Shown here: in pieces, positions 11,701-21,347 of the stretch
Position numbering within the stretch: position 1 is the stretch's first letter
How the letters are laid out: each line of letters opens with the position of its first letter
Source of the DNA: Rana temporaria
Taxonomy: Eukaryota; Chordata; Amphibia; Anura; Ranidae
Direction of reading: 5' to 3'
Assembly: GCF_905171775.1 (NCBI RefSeq)
Contig: NC_053492.1
Span: 298,263,865 to 298,327,864, forward strand
DNA length: 64,000 nucleotides
Made by a program: the position numbers and the translations under genes
The notes under the pieces: generated by a model
The model's database searches: none
What the model saw: the letters and a program-made list of their open reading frames with translations, nothing else
Told to the model about the DNA's origin: nothing

Positions 11701-14700
11701 GTCCTACGAGCGCGGGCCCCTCCTCCTCTGTGGGTGTAAACAGAGGAAGGCCGCCGCTGGGTGTACCAAGATGGCCGCGGCTCCGGAGCTAGGCCGAAGT
11801 CGCGGCCTTTCCTGATGCTATGGCCACGGCGGCAATCCGCGGATCACAGTGTGCCGATCCAAAGGGGGTGACCCCTTCGGATCACTGATCAACGGTGATC
11901 TGTTGCACCACTAGCGGCCACGTTCAATATCGGCCTAATTTGGATGAAAATCGGCCGATGACAATTTCTCCAAAACGGCCGATATATCGGACGACCTCTA
12001 ATTAAAATCCCATCTTCCCATCCTTGCTGATAATCCCAATTGTGATCTGTCTCCCCTCTTCCCTCAGGTTAGGGGGCCTATAGCATACTCTCAGTATTAT
12101 TTTCCCCTTAGCTTCATCCCTTTGGAGTTCTGCCCATAAGGATTCCACCTCCTCCCTAGCTTCCTTAGTGATGTCATTTCTCACATTCACTTGTATATTA
12201 TTCTTGATATATAGGCATACTCCTCCCCCTTTTTCATCCTCTCTATCCTTGCGATAAAGGATATACCCTTGAATGGTGTCATTGTCTTACCTCCTTGCAG
12301 GCTTCTCATCACTGACCTGTGCTAGTAGCCATCTTGCTTCATGGGGTTCTTGTAACCTGCCACACCCTGCGGCTCCTCCTTTCCACTGGGAGGAGTTGGC
12401 TGCTCAGCATATATATATGACGGCAGCTGCAGCATTTCCTCGCTTGGGCCTTTTGTCTGACACCTCTTCTGTGATCGTGCTGCCTGCTCCTGGTCACCGA
12501 CCCGGCGACGGGCGTTCCTTCTGGTTCCTGATCCCTGGCTTCGTTTCACCCCGTCTCTGGCTACAGACTCCGGCTTGGCTGACTCTCATCCCTGGCTATC
12601 GACCCTGGCACTGTTGGATGACTCTTCTGGCTGTTTCGACCGCCAGTGTGGACTTTGATCTTGCACCGTCAAGTGTGGACTTTGATCTTGCTGTTTGGTT
12701 TCCAATACAGTCTTCTTATTCATGTATCTGTTTTGTACGTCTGATCCATGCTTCCCTGACAAATGGTTGCCAGCCAATCATGAGAGCTGTTGAACCAGGT
12801 CTCTGAAATTCCCACAAAATCCAAATCCTCTTCATACAACAGTAGCTCTAGTTCACCCATCTTGTCCACCAGGCTCCTGGTATTGGTGATCATGACACGT
12901 AGTTTAGACTGGTCGCATACTATCCTCTTATTGGGTGTTCCGAGATTGCAACTAGGACTTGCTACTATACTTACCTTGGGTTTATGTGCTTTGGTTACCC
13001 TACCAATACTACCAATGCCCCCAATACTACCCTCTGAAATATGTTCCGCGATGCCTAGCTCTACCTCTGGACCCTTCCCCCCGTTGCCTAGTTTAAAAAC
13101 CCCTCTAACTTTTTGGCCATCTTCATTCCCAGTTGATCTGCACATGCCAATGTAGTATCAACCAAACACCCTACTATCTTGAGAATATTTTTCTGATCAT
13201 TACTGTGCTTGTGCAATACATTTGTAAGAATAAATACATTAGAAAGATTTTGTCATTCATTTCTCAGTTTGTGTATAAAACAAAAAAAGTGTGGTCACAA
13301 AGCAAAGTATAATTAGTTGTTTCCATCCTAACTGAAGTGATTCTTGCATTTGTGCGTGGTAAATGGTCTAAAGTGATCTGGCACAGTATACAATGCAGCA
13401 ATTTAGCAGTAAATAGCATATTCACTGCAATAATACACATGTGGACTCATTCTTCAAAAACATTTTTGAAGCTATGATGATAATTGATGCATAAAGAAGC
13501 AGACCACTGAATCTTCTCCCTAAATACATATATATCAGTTGCTCAACGTCTTCTATTTTAATATAAAGTATCTGCATCTGTATTTTTGAAGAGCCAATTC
13601 CCAAACCTAACATACCAGGATAAGTGACAGTTTTTTCAGGTAAGACCAATGAAATTTGAAATTGACTGTCAAATTACTAAAATAAAGATCATTATCCTTG
13701 CGCTTATGCTTTGTGAATTGACCCCAAAGAATTATACAACTTTCTGTACACTGCTGGGAATCAAATGTTCATGCATAGTGTGCAGATTAAAATTAGAATT
13801 GCACATGTCCATTTGTTCTAGTGCCAGCTAGTGGCTTTCACGATGATAAAGCAAGCAGGAATTTAAAAGTGTTAACTTGTTAGATGTCAAGTTTGTGGTA
13901 ATGGTGAGTCTACTACTAAAAGTCATTTTTATAATTTTAGCCATCATTTTATAGAGATTTAAGTTACATTTTAGGGTTAACGAATAACTTTAGACAAAGC
14001 TTCTTTTTTTTTAAAAAAACAACTAGCTAAATACCCGGCGTTGCCCGGTCTTCCTATCTTAACCTTTTGGGGAGGAAAATCATAGTAATATAAATATACA
14101 CATCTTTTATATAAGGGTGTAGGTAAGGGTTAATTTAACTGTCATATATTTTTATTTGGCATATAAGTAATATGTGTACCAGGTATTATTGAAATATCTC
14201 CAGGCGTACAGAAGTTATGTGGGAACATACATTTCCCATTGATTTGCATGGGACTTTAAACAAAAACCCTGACCCTCACACATGGGGGTAGTTAAGGGAT
14301 AAATTAACTATCCAATAGTTTAAGTGGACATATAAGTAACATGTGACCAAGTGTTATCGAAATATCTACAGCCGTTTGGAAGTTATGAAGTAACATGTAT
14401 TTCCCATAGAGTTGAATGGGACTTTAAAGGAAAACCCCGACCATGGCAAATGGGGGTGGGTAAGGGTTAAACCACCTATCCTATGTTTGTTGCTGACATA
14501 TAAGTAACATGTGTGCCAAGTTTCATGTTAATATCTTTAGCCGTTTGGACGTGATGCTGGAACATGAAGTAACATGTATTTCCCATAGAGTTGAATGGGA
14601 CTTTAAAGAAAAACCCTGACCATGGCAAATGGGGATGGGTAAGGGTTAAACCACCTATCCTATGTTTGTTGCTGACATATAAGTAACATGTGTGCCAAGT

Positions 14701-17700
14701 TTCATGTTAATATCTTTAGCCGTTTGGACGTGATGCTGGAACATACATACACACACACACACACGTTGAGTTTTATATATATAGATGTTGTATAGTGTAT
14801 GAACCAACTACCTAATATATATCAATTCTGGAGAGTTCTCTAATACAGAAGGCACATCTTAGTACCTGTGTCCACACTAGTGCATATACATACCATTAAT
14901 AGTGGTCCCATTGAATCCTTTTTGGACTGTATAGTATAATTAATATTGAATTAAGTTCATTGAGTTCCTAAGATTATTTATAAGTGTGACTGCTAGGTTG
15001 AATGGATGCGAGCGCAGCTGCGACCTTTCCTTAGACAATGTTGTCTTTTTAATTTACTTAGTTTGGAGGGTATCTTCACTGGAATTTTTTTGTTAGATTT
15101 TTTTGCTGTTTATCAATTATGGTGCTTTTTTTAAAATATATATATATTTTTATTCAACCGCTGTGTTCTGCAGATGTGACCCTCTTGGCAGGATCTATTT
15201 CCTTCCTTTTGTGCACACAGTGTAAACAAGGGTTATAAAATTTGGCAATTTTTCCTGCTCTGTTGGGAAGACATGTGAGAGATCGTCATAAATCAACAAA
15301 ACAGCGTTATTTAGTACAGTGAGGAAAGGCAAGGCCCTTCTTTTTTTAATGCTAAATGCCTTTAATTTAATTGTTAATGGCAGGCATGCTCAACCTATGG
15401 CCCCCATGCCAAATGTAACCCGCGGCAGGGCTGTCTTAATGAGAGGGCACACCTGGGCACTGCCCAGGGGCCCCAGCTGCATGGGGGGCCCCTGCACTTT
15501 CCCCAAAGCAGCTGGTCCTTGAGCCCAGGCTGCCCCGAAATTGGGGCAGCCCAGGATGCCCCTCTACATCCCAGTTATCCCCCCTGCACTCTGACCCCTC
15601 TACACCATAGATATCCCCTACCTCCTACCTACTTGATTTCTGTTTACTTGCACTGTCTGCATTGTAGGGGCCCCAGAGCATTACTTTGCCCAGGGGCCCA
15701 TGATGCTATTAAGACGGCCCTGACCCACAGAGCCATCTAATGTAGCCCACGACCACAAACCTATGGCAACCCACACAGACTTCTTTGGGTGCATGACGCT
15801 CTAATATTCATACTGAGCAATAAGGCATTATCATGGTTACTAAATAAAACTAAAGCAGCAAATGCAAACTTACTTTGATGGTAAGGTTCAAACCCTTCTG
15901 AAATTTTAGATGTAGAACAGTTCAGATTGCTTGCAGTGACATTACCATATGTTGTTGAATTTTTGTTTGTTTCATGAGCTAGATTGCACCATGTCCAAGT
16001 TATATTTGTGCATTCTAATTTCCTGTGCCAGATATCACTCCCATATCTGCATATAGAGATAACATGAAATTATGTATTTCTTTAATTAACAAAACTATAG
16101 AAGACAATATAATATTTCTTATAGATTTATAGGGAAACTACATTAAAAGCTGATGACTTTAACTGAACAAGGTAAATAACTTGCTAAAGCATATCTAAAC
16201 TCAAAAACAAAAATGCAGCTTACAAGTCTGAGGATGAGCTAGCTGCATTAGTTTTCTTTTTTTATCAATTTTCTCCTATATTTTTATATAGTAATCTTAT
16301 GAATAACACCTGTATCTGTACCCACGCTCACTCCTCCACTGTATCTATGGAGCAAGTCATGGTTGTCAGTAGGCTGCTCTAGATTATTAGACAAATGGCA
16401 TGGGGGACTGTGCACTGTCATAAGGAACATATACCTAAGCAAAAAAAAATGAATGTTTGCCTAGGAGCTTAACCACTTCAATACAGGGCATTTTCACCCC
16501 CTTCCTGCCAAGACCAATTTTCAGCTTTTCATCACTGTTACGCTTTGAATGACAATTGTGCGGTCAATTAGAGCTTTCTTTTGGGGGTATTTGATCACCT
16601 CTGCGGTTTTTATTTCTTGCGCTATAAACAAAAAAAGAGTGACAAATTAAAAAAAACACAATATTTTTTACTTTTTGCTATAATAAATATCCCATTAAAA
16701 AAAGGAAAAAAAAAATCCTCAGTTTAGGCCGATATGTATTCTTCTGCAATAAGCGTATATCGAATAGTTTGCGCAAAAGTTATAGCGTCTATAAAATAGT
16801 GGATACATTTATGGCATTTTTATTAATTTTATTTTTTATCTTTATCTAGTAACGGCGGCGATCTGCAATTTTTATCGTGACTGCGATCTTGCGGCGGACG
16901 CTTCAGACACTTTTGACACATTTTTGGGACCATTCACATTTATACAGCGATCAGAGCTATAAAAATGCACTGATTACTGTGTAAATGTGACTGGCAGGGA
17001 AGGGGTTAACACTAGGGGGCAAGTAAGGAGTTAAATGTGTATCCTAGGGAGTGATTCTAACTGTGGGGCAGGCCTGGACTGGCCATAGGGCACACCGGGC
17101 ATTTTCCTGGCAATACTGGCAAAAAAACTGCTCCGAGCAGCCTAATTTTGGGTGTAACCAAAGTGGTCAGGGATTCCTTTCATACATTCCAAACCATTAT
17201 CCTAGATAAGGGTCCGATATAGATGTTATTTGGAACTCACACGTGAAAAATGGCATAGCCCCCCCAATTCATGCCAGACTGTTCAGGTCTGGTTTGAATT
17301 TTAAGTGGGCCTCCACACCCCATGCTAGGTTAGTGGGTAGCAGGCATCGTGATTCATGGGAATCTACCTTGCTGGATGACATGTTAATGATGCATATACA
17401 TAGATTTTTTTTTTCTTTTTCTTTTATAAAAGTCTTGTCAAAAACAGTCTGTGTTATTTTGTACTGTTTATTAATTCACGATTGTCACATAACTGGGTGT
17501 GCTTGGGCGCAGTGCTCTGCTCCCCAAACCCTCCCTTTTTTTAAGCCTATTAGGCTCTAATCACGTGCTTCTGAAAAAAAAAAAAAAACCATTGGAATCC
17601 TTGCGTCTGGCACCCTGCTTGTAGATTAGTGGATCGGACACATGAATGGGGGGGGGGGGGTTGTCGGCGCCCGTGTGCCCCTAATGGATGGCGGCCGCCA

Positions 17701-20700
17701 CTGATTCTGTATAGTCAAAGAGAAGGCCATAAAAATACAATGAGGCTCTTAGAACTTACACTAAGTAGGAAACAGTATAAAACACTCCTTCTGCGTTCTC
17801 TGGTGGCATCCAGGTCAGAGTTGTGTTCATGTCCAGAGAATAGAAGCTCACGGTTCTTGGCTTTAGAAATTCACACTGATTTCCTGCAAGTGAAATAGAA
17901 AAAAAAATGCACAGTAAACAAATAATTTTCCATACTCAAAATCTGAGTTTGATTTACTAGAAAATATGAATATTTACTCAAAAAAATGAAGTAAACATTT
18001 ACTTTAACTATCCAGTTATAGAAAAGCAAATTCCTACTTTGAATACCCAATTATGTTCAGATGTTTTTCACATGATTGAATAAGTGAAGTAAATATTCAC
18101 ACGTTTATTTTCAGTAAGAATGCTCAACTTCTTTAGCAAATCAGTCCCATTATCTCATTATCAGATAAATACTAATAGGTAAGGACACTTGTATGTAAAT
18201 ACAGTACATTGGTAATGATTGATGGGGTTGCAGTGTATCGCTTGCTGGATCCAGTTCATAATGTATACGCAGCACTGGATTCCATTATTTCCTGCCCAGA
18301 GGCTGGAAGTGGAGCACTCCTTTTTCTAAAAGAGAATGTAAAGCTTTCTCAATCTTTTTTAGATGCATATGTAAAAGTAAAAGAGATCAGCTTGCTATCC
18401 TTTCAGTGCATGCTAATATTTTAAAAACGTTGGTACTTACTATAAATTTTAGGGCTGTTACTGATCAAATTTTTTGTGTTCGATTAATCAATTTTTCGAC
18501 TAATTTCGATTAATTATAACGCACATACAGATCCAACTACTTTTAGCTGATCTCCTTGCAGGCTGATTCCCAGTGCAGCTACCAACCACTGGAAAAATGG
18601 ATAGCAGGATACAAAAAAACACACAAAGGCAGCGCTCGATGGGAATAGCATTACAACTTTTATAGTCTTCAAGTAGGTAACCAAATAAATATTGCCCTGG
18701 AGATAAAATCGATGTAGCGACATAAACTGTAAAAATGGTGCGAGTAATACCAAACGGTAGCAAAAGCAGTCATAAAAACATGTAGCTAAGTATGATACTG
18801 GTATAAAAATGTGTACAACGATACCACTGCTGAATCCAGATGAGGAGGAGTTAAAATCAGTCCGTCAGCATGTAGATGTCCCGTGAAGGGAACTATCATA
18901 ACTCCCAGTGGATGGCTGTGGAATCCCAGGTTGATAGAGGGAAGTGTAACAGCCCTTGCGTGTGGCAGATAGTAAGGTCCCGCCAGGCATGCAGATATGA
19001 AGGCACAGCAAAGGAGCCCTTCAGATGGGCAAGCCCGCCGGTGTCCGTGACATCACCGGATCTCCGACGGAACTCCCTGAAGGCCCGGAAGCCGGCGGAG
19101 AGGTGAGTACCAATCAAAAGAATTTTGATCGATCAAAAAAAATAAAGATTAATCGATGAATTAATAGTTAATTTCCACAGCCCTAATAAATTTAGTAATT
19201 ATGTTTGTACATAGGGGTAGATATGTTTGCTCATTAAAGCCTAAGTTTAATAAAAAAAAAAATAATTTAAAAAATAAGCACAAGGGTGGGCATAGTCGGA
19301 CACTCTTGGTGAGAGCTTGTTACTGCTCCCCTAATTCTATAAATCCCCAATGCACCAAAAGATTGAGGTGAGAAAGGGTGGGCGTGAGAAGGAACATGTC
19401 ACAGGAGACAGCAGCACAAATGACACATCACACTGGTGGCAAGCAATGCCCTTATGCCCTTTCTGCTGATCTTTTTTTTTTTTTTTAAACTTAAAGGGGT
19501 TGTAAAGGTTTGTTTTTTATTTTCTAAATGGGTTCCTTTATGCTAGTGCATTGTTGGTTCACTTACCTTTTCCTTTGATTTCCCTTCTAAATGTTTTTTT
19601 TCTTTGTGTTCTTTGTCTGAATTTCTCACTTCCTGTTTATCCTCAGTAAGCTTGCCCCCATCATCCGAGACATTCTGGCTGCTCAATACTTTGTTATATA
19701 TCCTTTGTTGGCAATGACAGAGGTAAAATGTTTTCTGTAAGTCTTCACAAGGTTGTCACACACTGTTGCTGGTATGTTGGCCCATTCCTCCATGCAGATC
19801 TCCTCTAGAGCAGTGATGTTTTGGGGCTGTCGCTGGGAAACACGGACTTTCAACTCCCTGCAAAGGTTTTCTATGGGGTTGAGATCTGGAGACTGCCTAT
19901 GCCACTCCAGGACCTTGAAATGCTTCTTGCGAAGCCACTCCTTTGTTGCCCGGGCGGTGTGTTTGTGATCATTGTCATGCTGAAAGACATAGCCATGTTT
20001 AATCTTCAATGCCCTTGCTGATGGGAGGAAGTTTGCGCTCAAACTCTCACGATACATGGCCCCATTCATTCTTTCATGTTCAAGGATCAGTCGTCATGTT
20101 CCCTTTGCAGAGAAACAGCCCCAAAGCATAATGTTGCCACCCCCATGCTTCACAGTAGGTATGGTGTTCTTTGGTTGCAACTCAGCATTCTCTCTCCTCC
20201 AAACACGACAAGTTGTGTTTTTACCAAACAGTTCTACTTTGGTTTCATCTGACCATATGGCATTCTCCCAATCCTCTTCTGGATCATCCAAATGCTCTCT
20301 AGCAAACCTCAGACGGGCACCGGACATGTACTGGCTTAAGCAGGGGGACACATCTGGCACTGCAGGATCTGAGTCCCTGGCGGCGTAGTGTGTAACTGAT
20401 GGTAGCCTTTGTTACGTTGGTCCCAGCTCTCTGCAGGTCATTCACTAGGTCCCCAATGTGGTTCTGGGATCTTTGCTCACTGTTCTTGTGATAATTTTGA
20501 CCCCATGGGGTGAGATCCTGCGTGAAGCCCCAGATCGAGGGAGATTATCAATGGGCTTGTATGTCTTCCATTTTCTAATTATTGATCACACAGTTGATTT
20601 CTTCACACCAAGCTGCTTGCCTATTGCAGATTTCCAGCCTGGTGCAGGTCTACTATTTTGTTTCTGGTGTCCTTCAACAGCTCTTTGGTCTTCACCATAG

Positions 20701-21312
20701 TGGAGTTTTGAGTGTGACTGTGGACAGGTGTCTTTTATACTGATACCTGTTCATTATTGACATCTTTACATATCGTCAATGGGACGTGGACGTATGACAA
20801 TACAATAACCAGTCTATTTAAAGCGGATGTCCGCTGAAAAAAAAATTATTAAAAGCCAGCAGCTACAAATACTGCAGCTGCTGACTTTTAATATCAGCAC
20901 ACTTACCTGTCCTGGAGTCCAGCGCTGTCCGCAGCAGAGTACGAGCGATCGCTCGTCACTCTGCTGCCCCCACTGCTATCCTCGGTGAGGGAACCAGGAA
21001 GTGAAGCGCTCCGGCTTCACTGCCTGGTTCCCTACAGCGCATTCGCATTTCGCGCTGCGCCATCTGACTGGCTCCCGCTGTGTTCTGGGAGTCGAGTGTT
21101 CTCAGAACACAACGGGGGACGGGGACGGGAACTGTTGTTCTGCCCGCAGTCTACCCGCAGACTGTGTGGCCGGAAGTGGGTGCAAATACCTGTCTTTAGA
21201 CAGGTATCTGCACCCCCCTCCCCCTGAAAGGTGTCAAATGTGACACCGGAGGGGGGGAGGGCTCCGATCAGCGGGAGTTCCACTTTAGGGCAGAGCTCCG
21301 CTTTAAAACACT

Positions 21313-21347
<35 letters not shown>

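Larger units (their letters stand above)
7990..13150 (-). mobile_element. CR1/L2-like LINE, decayed, interrupted three times
   Basis: Minus-strand pieces at about 13150..12762, 12276..12001, 10957..10551 and 9690..7990 are collinear parts of one non-LTR retrotransposon. The first encodes endonuclease motifs (LRVMITNTRSLVDKMGEL, DFVGISETW). The second continues the same domain (YRKDRED, GGGVCLYIKNNI, RVCYRPPNL). The last holds reverse transcriptase (VVYLDFSKALDTVPHK, GVPQGSVLGPILFNLFINDL, FADDTKLSR) and the 3' end near 7990-8060 (GTAGGTGAGGTTGAAAAAAG on the plus strand). Stops and frameshifts make it inactive. It fills the intron between exons 4 and 3 of the receptor-like copy. Confidence 0.8.
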
